DNA of 64,000 nt from Marivita sp051859345 (GCF_051859345.1 NZ_JBHYFV010000001.1:1-64000), one strand, 5' to 3'. Numbered from the stretch's first letter, positions 41,919-50,861 are shown. Notes: generated by a model from the sequence alone, not told the origin. Numbers and translations are program-made.

Positions 41919-42247
41919 GCGCCCCTGCACCCCTCCCCTCCGGTCTGGAATCCCGGAAAGCGTTGATCGCCAGCGCCAAGGGTCGCTTCTGCGGCGTGAC
42001 CTTCATCAAGGCGGACGGAACCTTGCGCCGGATGAATGTGCAGCCTGCCAAGCTGGCGCTGCACGTCAAAGGGGACGCGGCAACCGAAGCCGGTCAGAAG
42101 GCAACGGCGACCCGCAAGGAACGTCACCCGCACTTGTTCCCTGTCTGGGATGTGCNNNNNNNNNNGCAGGCCAAAGCCCCCCGCTCGATCAATCTGGAAA
42201 CTGTCAAGGAAATCAGGACCGGCGGGGAAACCTACGCCTATCAATAA
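41915..42247 (+). CDS. SH3-like barrel protein (DUF2693-type), interrupted by assembly gap
   Basis: About 106-110 aa from GTG 41915. RFCGVTFIKADGTLRRMNVQPA...HPHLFPVWDV...APRSINLETVKEIRTGGETYAY is the pattern of a small phage SH3-fold family (DUF2693-like) in which a WDVQ segment leads straight to RSINL. Ten N at 42156-42165 fall in this segment. The flanks end in GTGC and begin GCAG; merged on the shared GC they read D-V-Q-A in frame with no missing residue. So the gene is likely intact. Confidence 0.6.
   Translation: MSAPAPLPSGLESRKALIASAKGRFCGVTFIKADGTLRRMNVQPAKLALHVKGDAATEAGQKATATRKERHPHLFPVWDVXXXXQAKAPRSINLETVKEIRTGGETYAYQ
42156..42165. other. assembly gap (10 N)
   Basis: Ten unknown bases, the only ones in the window. 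Neighbouring sequence keeps one reading frame across the gap, and family expectation leaves no room for extra residues, so the real gap may be zero or a two-base contig overlap. Confidence 0.9.
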
Positions 42248-42295
42248 GCGGGCTGCATGAGCGTGCCCTGTTTCAAAACATCAATGAGGAAGAAC

Positions 42296-42529
42296 ATGAC
42301 ACATGAAACTGAAATAAACTCTCCGGTTGCCGCGCGTCCAAAGCGGGACAGAGATTTAAGCGACGCGCAACACAACGCCGTTCTTCTGTTTGGGCTACTG
42401 GAGGGCACTTTCTACCTCGACAACGAGGGCCAAGGGAATGCCATGACCGCAAGCTTGGAAGTCGCCATGCACATGGCTGAGCGTCTGGCTGATGAACTCG
42501 AAACCCTTGGGAGCGCGAAACATGCTTGA
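42296..42529 (+). CDS. hypothetical 77-residue protein
   Basis: MTHETEINSPVAARPKRDRDLSDAQHNAVLLFGLLEGTFYLDNEGQGNAMTASLEVAMHMAERLADELETLG.... Start 42296 has GAGGAA upstream. The helix at the end is amphipathic and could be a dimer contact. It overlaps the next gene by 8 bases. Family unknown. Confidence 0.5.
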   Translation: MTHETEINSPVAARPKRDRDLSDAQHNAVLLFGLLEGTFYLDNEGQGNAMTASLEVAMHMAERLADELETLGSAKHA

Positions 42530-43274
42530 TGCAATTCAGACTACCCGCCGCCGGATGCTCTTGGGCCTTGCAGCCGCATCGACCGCCGCCGCAACAGGGG
42601 CCAGCTCAGGGGGCCACACAGCAACGCTGGAAGACCCACAGCTATTGGAGCTTGGCGATGCCCTGCCGTCCGCCCTCAAAGACTTCAAGGACGCAGAAAC
42701 GCGTGTGAAACAAATTGAGGAAACCTGGGGTGCGCAATGGCCAGTCCCCGACTCAGAAATTATTCGCTACGGTAGTGGCTGCAAAACCCACCGCGACATT
42801 CTCGGTCGTGGCGTAGAGATGCCGTGGGGGAAGAGCGGCGTCACGAGAGTCCACGACTTGGGAACACCCGAACACTTCGAGAAGAGCGCCGTTTGGAATT
42901 GGAAGGAATATGAGCGCTGCATGGGCCTCAAGAGCAAGCGCGGGTCCAGGGGTGCGAAGCTTTGGGCTGAACGTGACGAAGCAGCGATTGAACCTGCACG
43001 GGCCTACTGGTCAGAGGTAGAGCGAATAACCAAGGCGTCGGGTATTGAAGCGGCGCGGAAGGCAGAAGATGCTGCACTAGAAACTCTGAAGAAGCTTGTC
43101 GGGGAAATCATCCTATATCGTGAGCAAACAATCACGGGGCTGATTATCAAGGCGCAGGCCTTGCAGGCTTGGGGCGAAGTGCCGACAGCCTTTCAGCAGA
43201 TCAATTCGGAATCCCCCAATTGGGGGGACGCGATTGCGTCAACCGTGATCCGCCAAACTCAAGGAGACGCATAA
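42522..43274 (+). CDS. hypothetical protein with Tat-like N-terminus
   Basis: 250 aa. The start MLDAIQTTRRRMLLGLAAASTAAATGA looks like a twin-arginine signal (RRRML plus an alanine-rich hydrophobic stretch). The rest is helical and charged (KDFKDAETRVKQIEETWGAQWPVPDSEIIRYGSG..., AERDEAAIEPARAYWSEVERIT). No known enzyme motif. The start lies within the previous gene and the stop touches the next start (TAATG), so it is in the same operon. Export of a phage-type protein by Tat would be unusual. Confidence 0.55.
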   Translation: MLDAIQTTRRRMLLGLAAASTAAATGASSGGHTATLEDPQLLELGDALPSALKDFKDAETRVKQIEETWGAQWPVPDSEIIRYGSGCKTHRDILGRGVEMPWGKSGVTRVHDLGTPEHFEKSAVWNWKEYERCMGLKSKRGSRGAKLWAERDEAAIEPARAYWSEVERITKASGIEAARKAEDAALETLKKLVGEIILYREQTITGLIIKAQALQAWGEVPTAFQQINSESPNWGDAIASTVIRQTQGDA

Positions 43275-43645
43275 TGGATCGCCGAACCTTTGTGACAACG
43301 GCCTCAATCTCTGCAGCAACGCCAAGCTTGGCAGGCGCAGGCTCAGGCTCAGGCTCAGGAGCAACGCCCGCCACTCTTGCTGCGCTGCGTGACTACAGGG
43401 CGGCTTTCAACGCCTATGACGCCGCTCCACAGGGCGAGGCTAAAGAGACCGCTTTTGAGGCGCTTCGGGCGAGAGAAGCGGCGTTTGTAACTTCTCCGAC
43501 TGTGACGCGAGAGGACGTCGCTTTGAAGCTCGAGTTCGCTTTGGACGAAGGCTTGATCGGTCGAGAGTACTGGGGAGAACTGAAAGGCCTCGACGCTGCC
43601 ATGTTCAAGAGCATGATTGGTGCCTTGCGAGGCGTCGCGGCATGA
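43274..43645 (+). CDS. second hypothetical protein with Tat-like N-terminus
   Basis: 123 aa, MDRRTFVTTASISAATPSLAGAGSGSGSG...: RRTFV plus a small hydrophobic stretch again resembles a Tat signal. The mature part (LAALRDYRAAFNAYDAAP...AFEALRAREAAFVTSPTVTREDVALKLEFALDEG) is alpha-helical and similar in style to the upstream protein. AAGGAGA is 7 bases upstream. It overlaps the next gene by ATGA. Confidence 0.55.
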   Translation: MDRRTFVTTASISAATPSLAGAGSGSGSGATPATLAALRDYRAAFNAYDAAPQGEAKETAFEALRAREAAFVTSPTVTREDVALKLEFALDEGLIGREYWGELKGLDAAMFKSMIGALRGVAA

Positions 43646-44010
43646 CATGCGGCGTCTGCAATCCCCAAGTGTTCCGTCACTCACGTGGTACGCGTGTCTT
43701 TGGGTATGCAGTCTTCAAGACCAAGGGCGGCGCGTCTCGCGCCCGCCCGATCCCAAATCTGCATTACATGGGTGCTGAGACTGTGTTCACCGATCACGCA
43801 GCGGGCCACTTGCGAAACCGCCCTGGATACCAATTGCTGGCGAAGGTTCTACGAAAAGGCGACATGCTCATTCTGGACAGTATGCGAAGCCTTGGAAGCA
43901 AGCCCGGTTATCAAGAGCGAAATGCTGCACACATTGAGGCGCTTGACGTGCAGGTCATGGTACTTACGAAAGACGGCGAGGCGGATCATTTATTGGCCCC
44001 GCACATCTAA
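43642..44010 (+). CDS. resolvase-fold protein lacking the catalytic serine
   Basis: 122 aa. VFGYAVFKTKGGA...MGAETVFTDHAAGHLRNRPGYQLLAKVLRKGDMLILDSMRSLGS follows the serine-resolvase N-terminal domain (GYARVSTxxQ...FTExxSG...RPxLxxxLxxLRxGDxLVVxKLDRLGR). At the nucleophile position Ser is replaced by Lys26; Arg82 matches one active-site Arg, but the next is lost. No C-terminal DNA-binding domain follows. It is probably a non-catalytic relative of resolvases. This assignment is by eye and could be wrong. Confidence 0.5.
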   Translation: MTCGVCNPQVFRHSRGTRVFGYAVFKTKGGASRARPIPNLHYMGAETVFTDHAAGHLRNRPGYQLLAKVLRKGDMLILDSMRSLGSKPGYQERNAAHIEALDVQVMVLTKDGEADHLLAPHI

Positions 44011-44069
44011 ACCCATTTCAGCCCGACCGCTCAATTTCGGAGCGGTCGCTTTTCATCAAGGCATTTCAC

Positions 44070-44552
44070 ATGAGCTACCATTACGACATCAACCGCACCT
44101 GGTCCGACCAGTTCATTCCCGAAATTAAACGGATCGTGGGCGCAGAGCTTCTCAAGGTCGCGAGCAACACACTTGATCAGACGCAAGCGACCGACCTCGT
44201 GATGCTCGACGCGCAGGACATGCGCATTGCAGCTCGGGTTCGACGCCCTGGCTATGCAGAACGCTACCCGCACCAGTTTACGATCCGCTCCGGCCTTCCA
44301 TCGGGTGCGCCGACAGAGCTGAACAAAATAGTCAACGGGTACGGGGATTTGATGTTCTATGGCCATTCTGACGAGTTCGGTCGGTTGGACAGTTGGTGGC
44401 TCATAGACCTTCGTGCGTTTCGGGCCGCGCTGATCCGGAGAGCGGACATCAGATACGGCACCCAGAAGAATTTCGACGGAACCTGCTTCACTTGGTTTGA
44501 TGTGAGGTCGTTTCCCAATAATCCACCACTGGTATTGTTGGCATCACGCTGA
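44070..44552 (+). CDS. conserved phage/plasmid-type hypothetical protein
   Basis: 160 aa, MSYHYDINRTWSDQFIPEIKRIVGAELLKVASNTLDQTQATDLVMLDAQDMRIAARVRRPGYAERYPHQFTIRSG...MFYGHSDEFGRLDSWWLIDLRAFRA. The DLVMLDAQDMRIAARVRR strand pair and YGHSDE resemble restriction-like (PD-(D/E)xK) folds found in mobile elements, but the Lys position is not clear. It is the last gene before the kinase pair. An 84-bp gap follows. Confidence 0.55.
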   Translation: MSYHYDINRTWSDQFIPEIKRIVGAELLKVASNTLDQTQATDLVMLDAQDMRIAARVRRPGYAERYPHQFTIRSGLPSGAPTELNKIVNGYGDLMFYGHSDEFGRLDSWWLIDLRAFRAALIRRADIRYGTQKNFDGTCFTWFDVRSFPNNPPLVLLASR

Positions 44553-44636
44553 TCCGATGCATTCCCAGAAAGGTTGCGAAATTCCTGATTTCGTTCGTAA
44601 TGTGGACGAACCGGAAATTGGACACCGAACCAAAAA

Positions 44637-45440
44637 TTGGAATGTGAAGCCGTATCTTTCGCCCGCCGTGCAACGAGTGGTCGATCAAAGCCACCTCTCG
44701 TGTTCGCCGCCATGCCCACAGGTGACATGATCGAGGTATGGTTGAAGACTCCGGGGTTGCACGCTGGCATATCAGACGCTGCGCCCTCCCGCGAATGGAT
44801 GGCGGCCCGTCTGGCCGAAGACTTGGGCCTGCCGTGCGCTCCACCGGTCCTTGTCATCCTCACTGATGAGTTCATCGACACTTTGTCCGATCATCAACTT
44901 GCTTCTGCCCTCAGAGACGGACCGAGCGTCGTCTACGGGGCGATGCACCTCGGACAGGGCTGGCGTCGATGGAGCGAAGCCAGCGCTATGCCACGGTCAA
45001 TGCATCAAGTTCATGGGCAGACCTACCTGTTCGATACGATTATTCAGAACTGGGACAGACGTATAGCCAACCCCAACATCCTTAAAAAAGGTGATGAATT
45101 CCGAATTCTTGACCATGAGGAGTGCTTTGGTTCGGCAACTGCGCCTGCAGAGGATCGAGCGGTGATTTCTCTCCCTTGGCGAGCTGGCGGAATTGGGAAT
45201 TATATCGCTGGTGATTATCAGCACCCGTTCTGGCGCAGGCTGAAGCCGAGCAAATACGTCGATTTCAATATCGCGGCGCAAGCTTGGAAAAGTCTACCTA
45301 CGGACACATTTTCACTGTATGCCGACGAAGCGCCCGCCGAATGGGGGGCCGCATGCGACGACATCTCGTCTTATCTGACTTTGGCTGTTCAGCATATCGA
45401 TGAGGTCGTTGCCGCAATCGAGGGAGCCCGGGAGTTATGA
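44637..45440 (+). CDS. HipA-like kinase domain protein
   Basis: 267 aa. The N-lobe has EVWLK with Lys37 as the likely ATP-binding lysine. The catalytic loop is FDTIIQNWDRRIANPN (Asp133, Asn138, Asp140, Asn145) and the metal-binding motif ILDHEE (Asp159). This layout matches the HipA/PI3K-like kinase group (HipA_2). The classic HipA N-terminal domain is missing. No ATG fits the conserved N-lobe; TTG 44637 is assumed, ATG 44712 would cut the lobe. It overlaps the DUF3037 gene by ATGA. Substrate unknown; a toxin or anti-phage role is inferred. Confidence 0.75.
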   Translation: MECEAVSFARRATSGRSKPPLVFAAMPTGDMIEVWLKTPGLHAGISDAAPSREWMAARLAEDLGLPCAPPVLVILTDEFIDTLSDHQLASALRDGPSVVYGAMHLGQGWRRWSEASAMPRSMHQVHGQTYLFDTIIQNWDRRIANPNILKKGDEFRILDHEECFGSATAPAEDRAVISLPWRAGGIGNYIAGDYQHPFWRRLKPSKYVDFNIAAQAWKSLPTDTFSLYADEAPAEWGAACDDISSYLTLAVQHIDEVVAAIEGAREL

Positions 45441-46264
45441 AGCGTAGCGCCTACACCTACACAGTTCTGCAATACCGCCATGACGTCTGGTCTGGCGAAT
45501 GCTTGAACGTGGGCGTGCTCTTCTTCTGCCCCGCTTCTCAAAATGTTGAATTCAAGCATCGCAGCGGCGGCTCCCGGCTGAGCAATGCCTACCCTGGCAT
45601 TGACCGCTCTGCTTTGCTGCAAGACCTGAGAGAAATGTCCACGTGGTTCGAGCGACGTGCTGCTCAGCCGTCAGACATGTGGATGTGGAAATCGGCACTC
45701 CACTTGGGACAGTCTCTCCTCGGCGACGACGACAGCAGCTTCCGCTGGAACCTCGATGGCAGCGGGACCACTGACGATCCCGGAAAGACCTTTGCTCAGC
45801 TTTTCGACCGTTTCGTGATGCAGTACGACGCTACGCCCGGCCGGATACCGAGAAGCGATGAGCAGGTTTTCGAAGCAATAAAAGGAAAGCTCAAGCGAGC
45901 CCAGTTGCTGAATCGCATGGAAAGCTACACCGTTCGGACCGAGTTTACAGAGGTCACCTTCGACCACTCCATCAAGAACGGAAAGTGGCACTGCGTCCAG
46001 GCGATTTCACTCGACTCCGCAGATGAGGAGCACATGCAGCGCAAAGCCGAGCGTTGGGCTGGCAAGTTGGTCGGTTTGCTTGAGGTGGAAACAGTTCCGC
46101 AAGTATACTTGGTGACCGGCAAGCCGACCGAATCCAAGTTGCAGCGGAAATATGAGAAGATGACCGAATGGCTGCGCCACAACCCCGCACACCCAGTCGT
46201 TATCGATGAAGATCAAAGCGAAGCACTGGTGCAACGGCTATCTATCCTAGGCCACGAAAACTAA
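45437..46264 (+). CDS. DUF3037 family protein, partner of the HipA-like kinase
   Basis: 275 aa. MKRSAYTYTVLQYRHDVWSGECLNVGVLFFCP is the DUF3037 signature (YxxLRYxxDxxxGExxNVGVLLF). The rest is mixed alpha/beta with QLFDRFV and a helical tail. The start overlaps the kinase stop (ATGA), so equal expression is expected. DUF3037 and HipA-like kinases often occur as neighbours; to my knowledge their joint function is not described. It could be the antitoxin, a substrate, or a second effector. Confidence 0.8.
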   Translation: MKRSAYTYTVLQYRHDVWSGECLNVGVLFFCPASQNVEFKHRSGGSRLSNAYPGIDRSALLQDLREMSTWFERRAAQPSDMWMWKSALHLGQSLLGDDDSSFRWNLDGSGTTDDPGKTFAQLFDRFVMQYDATPGRIPRSDEQVFEAIKGKLKRAQLLNRMESYTVRTEFTEVTFDHSIKNGKWHCVQAISLDSADEEHMQRKAERWAGKLVGLLEVETVPQVYLVTGKPTESKLQRKYEKMTEWLRHNPAHPVVIDEDQSEALVQRLSILGHEN

Positions 46265-46278
46265 CGGCTGGGAAAACA

Positions 46279-46293
46279 GCCCGCCTAGCGGGC
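46279..46293. terminator. short GC hairpin after the DUF3037 gene
   Basis: GCCCGC-CTA-GCGGGC lies 15 bp after the stop codon. A run of A precedes it and no T run follows, so it would be a weak or Rho-assisted terminator. Confidence 0.45.
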
Positions 46294-46358
46294 CTGACAT
46301 CGCGCAACATCGCCACACGCAGTGAGTCTCCCGATCATCGATGAAGTGAGGCGGCATT

Positions 46359-46378
46359 GTCCCCCATATGTCCCCCAG
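46359..46378. promoter_or_regulatory. probable integrase arm-type sites, right end
   Basis: Two direct GTCCCCCA copies (46359-46366 and 46370-46377) with an 11-bp step, the same motif and spacing as the pair at 31201-31220. They lie 54 bp inside the right 50-bp repeat. Confidence 0.65.
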
Positions 46379-46431
46379 ACAACTAAATCGGCCATCCAAC
46401 CTATGTCAATTACACCATAATCCATTGATTT

Positions 46432-46481
46432 AATTGGCGATCCCTGGAGGACTCGAACCCCCAACCTGCTGATTAGAAGTC
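46432..46481. repeat. right attachment repeat (within tRNA-Arg)
   Basis: Identical in all 50 bases to 30985-31034. It supplies the 3' half of the intact tRNA-Arg, from the anticodon stem to CCA, plus three flanking bases. Crossover probably occurs in the anticodon region, as for many tyrosine integrases. Confidence 0.92.
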
Positions 46482-46511
46482 AGCTGCTCTATCCAGTTGA
46501 GCTAAGGGACC
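46435..46511 (-). tRNA. tRNA-Arg (anticodon UCU)
   Basis: 77 nt with complete cloverleaf: acceptor GGTCCCT/AGGGATC with one G-U pair, D-arm GCTC/GAGC, anticodon stem GCTGA/TCAGC with loop CTTCTAA (anticodon TCT, reading AGA), T-arm with TTCGAGT, discriminator G and encoded CCA. It is the integration target of the island; its 3' half is now the copy brought by the element. Confidence 0.97.
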
Positions 46512-46557
46512 GCTTGGGGGGTATTTGCCGCCTTTGCGGCCTCGGGGCAAGAGAGTG

Positions 46558-47034
46558 TCACACCGTTCGCGTCATAAAAACGCTTAACGGGTCGTCGATG
46601 TAGTTCCCGAAGGACGGGCAGTAGGTGAATCCGTGACGTTCATAAAGCCGCCGTGCCGGGGCGAAGGGGGGTTCTGATCCGGTTTCAAGGCTGATCCGGG
46701 TCATACCCAGTCCTTGCGCTTCGGACACGATCCGTTGCACCAGCGCGGAACCAACGCCAAGACCGCGGGCCTCGGCCCTGGTGTGCATGGATTTCAATTC
46801 GCCATGTCCCGCATCCATCGGTTTCAGCGCGGCGATCCCAAGCATGACATCTTCGTCGCGCAGGGCAAAAACATAGGCCCCGGCCGCAAAAAGCGCATCT
46901 GCGCTTAACACATGGCAGCTTTCCTCGGGGGATTGCGCGCGCATCATTTCGAAATGCCGGTTGACCAGATCCGCAACATCCCAGGTCGGAGCAACAACCG
47001 GGTCGATGCGGAAGGAACGTGACAATCGGGGCAA
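46558..47034 (-). CDS. GNAT family N-acetyltransferase
   Basis: 158 aa. Acetyl-CoA motif A is ELKSMHTRAEARGLGVGSALVQRIVSEAQ (R/Q-x-x-G-x-G/A form), then ISLETGSEPPFAPARRLYERHGFTYCPSFGNY, typical of the amino-acid/aminoglycoside-type GNAT branch. TTG 47034 is the only start that keeps the N-terminus; GGGAAA lies before it. The substrate is unknown. It sits directly outside the tRNA in the undisturbed chromosome. Confidence 0.85.
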   Translation of the reverse strand: MPRLSRSFRIDPVVAPTWDVADLVNRHFEMMRAQSPEESCHVLSADALFAAGAYVFALRDEDVMLGIAALKPMDAGHGELKSMHTRAEARGLGVGSALVQRIVSEAQGLGMTRISLETGSEPPFAPARRLYERHGFTYCPSFGNYIDDPLSVFMTRTV

Positions 47035-47084
47035 AGTTGTTTCCCTAGGCCGGTCGTCTTCAGATATCTAGCGTTCAATCAGCA

Positions 47085-47396
47085 TCAGTGGGTCCAGGCG
47101 CCCTTGCGATCCACGGCAAAGTTTTCTGCATAGCCGCGCGCACGGATATTCGGTTTGCGCTTGTTCGGGGCGAACTGAACCACCTCGATGCCATGTTCCT
47201 TTGCATAGGCCTTGGCGGCGTCCAGCGTATCGAACTTGAGCCGAACCTGGCTTTGCGTGTCAGAGGACGAGGTCCAGCCCATCAGCGGATCAATCTCACG
47301 CGGGCTTTCCGGTGCAAATTCCAGAATCCATTGGCGTGTCTTCGCCATGCCGGAGGACATTGCAGTTTTCGATGGCTGGTAAATACGGGCTCGCAT
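47085..47396 (-). CDS. NDUFS4-like complex I accessory protein
   Basis: 103 aa starting MRARIYQPSKTAMSSGMAKTRQWILEFAPESPREIDPLMGWTSSSDTQSQVRLKFDTLDAAKAYAKEHGI and ending AWTH. This is the ETC complex I 18-kDa subunit family, an alphaproteobacterial NADH dehydrogenase accessory subunit. ATG 47396 matches family starts; the frame is open further upstream without conservation. It stands away from the nuo operon, as usual in this group. Confidence 0.9.
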   Translation of the reverse strand: MRARIYQPSKTAMSSGMAKTRQWILEFAPESPREIDPLMGWTSSSDTQSQVRLKFDTLDAAKAYAKEHGIEVVQFAPNKRKPNIRARGYAENFAVDRKGAWTH

Positions 47397-47816
47397 AGGT
47401 CTCACCTGTTCGAAGTGTGCCCCAGATATGGTCAAGAACGGCCCTGCACGCAAGCCGTCCAGGGGCATATTAGTGTCGCAGGTGCGCGGAAATTCAGTGC
47501 AAGCAGGGTATCATTTACCGTCAAGCCGCGGGGAGCGAGGGGTGGGTGTGTGCAGCCCGAAACCAAACGAGACCAACTGCTTGCTGCTTGAAGGTACCCA
47601 TTTCATACAACTTTGGAAGGAAAAAAACGGGACGCGCCGGAAAGAGCTTTCCGTTGGGTAAGCCATTCAGGCGTGAACGCCTTAAAAACAAGCGGATTTT
47701 GCCCGTCAGGCAGAGTCTGCGACCAAGGTTGCAATTCTTGCAAAGACCCCCCATTTTGACGGTCTCCCATACGATCGCTTCTCTTCCCTGAACACGTCGA
47801 TTCCGTCCGGTGACCC
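47397..47816. other. intergenic upstream of uvrB with small hairpins
   Basis: No supported gene. There are two near-perfect hairpins at 47638-47653 (CGGAAAG-AG-CTTTCCG) and 47669-47682 (AGGCGT-GA-ACGCCT), on the uvrB side. They may belong to a leader RNA or a small RNA. I found no clear alphaproteobacterial SOS box (GTTC-N7-GTTC). Confidence 0.5.
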
Positions 47817-49997
<2,181 letters not shown>

Positions 49998-49999
49998 GT

Positions 50000-50176
50000 A
50001 TGGACCGGGCGATTGTATGGGTGCGAAACGCCGCGCTGCTTTTCTTGGCAGTGATGGCTTACCTTTTTTTCGCCGCGCCCGGCTCACCGTTGCTCGTTCT
50101 TGCAGTTATGGGATTCTCGGCGTGTTTTTTCGCCGTTTTCGTTCTGCGTGTCTTTCGCTGGCTTGACGGACAATGA
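50000..50176 (+). CDS. 58-residue small membrane protein after uvrB
   Basis: ATG 50000 starts 2 bp after the uvrB stop and runs MDRAIVWVRNAALLFLAVMAYLFFAAPGSP, then LLVLAVMGFSACFFAVFVLRVF and RWLDGQ. That gives two hydrophobic helices with a short turn. The ribosome-binding site is weak (GGTAGG). Hydrophobic pattern and tight spacing support a real gene; the function is unknown. Confidence 0.55.
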   Translation: MDRAIVWVRNAALLFLAVMAYLFFAAPGSPLLVLAVMGFSACFFAVFVLRVFRWLDGQ

Positions 50177-50344
50177 GTTGAAACTCGAATGGCTTCATCA
50201 CTGCGACACGGTTCCGAGAGTACCCGCTTCATGTGCTCCCTATGCCTCACTGTTTCGTGTACAGTCGCATGTTTTAAGCGCTTGCCTTCCAGCAACAGGA
50301 CGGCGGTATTCGGTATGTCAAATCACCAATCAAAGGTACTTTTC

Positions 50345-50716
50345 ATGATGTTTCCGGTCCGCGCTGCGCTGGTCGCTCTCTGCCTCACCCCCGCTCTTGC
50401 GATGGCACAATCCGGGAAAGTCGATCATTCCGGGCACAGCATGCCTGCCGATGCGACACTGCCCGCATCGACACAAGCCTACATCGCCGTCAACGATGCG
50501 ATGCACCGGGACATGGCGATCACCTTTACCGGCGATGCGGATGTGGATTTCCTGCTTGGCATGATCCCGCATCACGAAGGTGCGGTTGCAATGGCGCGGA
50601 TCGTGCTTGAACACGGATCCGATCCCGAGACACGCAAACTGGCAGAAGAGATCATTGCCGCGCAAGAAACCGAGATTGCCTGGATGAAGGCCCGGCTCGC
50701 GGCACTTGGACAGTAG
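50345..50716 (+). CDS. DUF305 secreted protein
   Basis: 123 aa with a signal peptide ending AMAQ. The mature protein has the DUF305 core: MHRDMAITFTGDADVDFLLGMIPHHEGAVAMARIVLEHGSDPETRKLAEEIIAAQETEIAWM, a ferritin-like helical fold with a His/Met-rich metal-binding pattern (HSGHSM, MIPHHEGA). It is often linked to copper handling. ATGATG 50345 with AAAGG upstream is the chosen start. Confidence 0.88.
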   Translation: MMFPVRAALVALCLTPALAMAQSGKVDHSGHSMPADATLPASTQAYIAVNDAMHRDMAITFTGDADVDFLLGMIPHHEGAVAMARIVLEHGSDPETRKLAEEIIAAQETEIAWMKARLAALGQ

Positions 50717-50786
50717 TCCGATACCGACGCTGCGGGAGCGCGAACCGATCGTTCCCCCACTTCCCTGTGAGGGACGTCTTGCCCGG

Positions 50787-50861
50787 TCAGATGAACGGCA
50801 CAAACGGGACGCCGCAGGCGCTCAGGGCCATCAAACTGGCAATCGCAAACCACACTCGCAT
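50787..50861 (-). CDS. 24-residue lipoprotein-like peptide
   Basis: MRVWFAIASLMALSACGVPFVPFI: a basic start, a hydrophobic stretch, lipobox LSAC and only eight residues after the lipid-attachment cysteine. GGGAG lies 8 bases before the ATG. I recall similar short ...CGVPFVPFI peptides in other Rhodobacteraceae, which supports a real gene; this recollection was not checked. It would be a minimal outer- or inner-membrane lipopeptide. Function unknown. Confidence 0.6.
   Translation of the reverse strand: MRVWFAIASLMALSACGVPFVPFI

Larger units (their letters stand above)
30985..46481. mobile_element. integrated phage-satellite-like island at tRNA-Arg
   Basis: About 15.4 kb bounded by a perfect 50-bp direct repeat that is the 3' portion of tRNA-Arg(UCU). 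It encodes, left to right: tyrosine integrase, excisionase/AlpA-like HTH, winged-helix-like protein, RepA-like helicase with a repeat array, DUF5681 small-terminase-like protein, an internal-virion-like protein, an XRE regulator, a set of small phage-type genes, and a HipA-like kinase/DUF3037 pair. Large terminase, portal, capsid, tail and lysis genes are absent. The gene order resembles Gram-negative phage-inducible islands. Several stretches are AT-richer than the flanks. A reduced prophage is the alternative. Confidence 0.85.

Noticed and set aside
30985..46481. Intact prophage
   Set aside because: No portal, capsid, tail, large terminase or lysis genes can be recognised in 15.4 kb.
47397..47816. 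SOS box upstream of uvrB
   Set aside because: No GTTC-N7-GTTC match was found in the gap.
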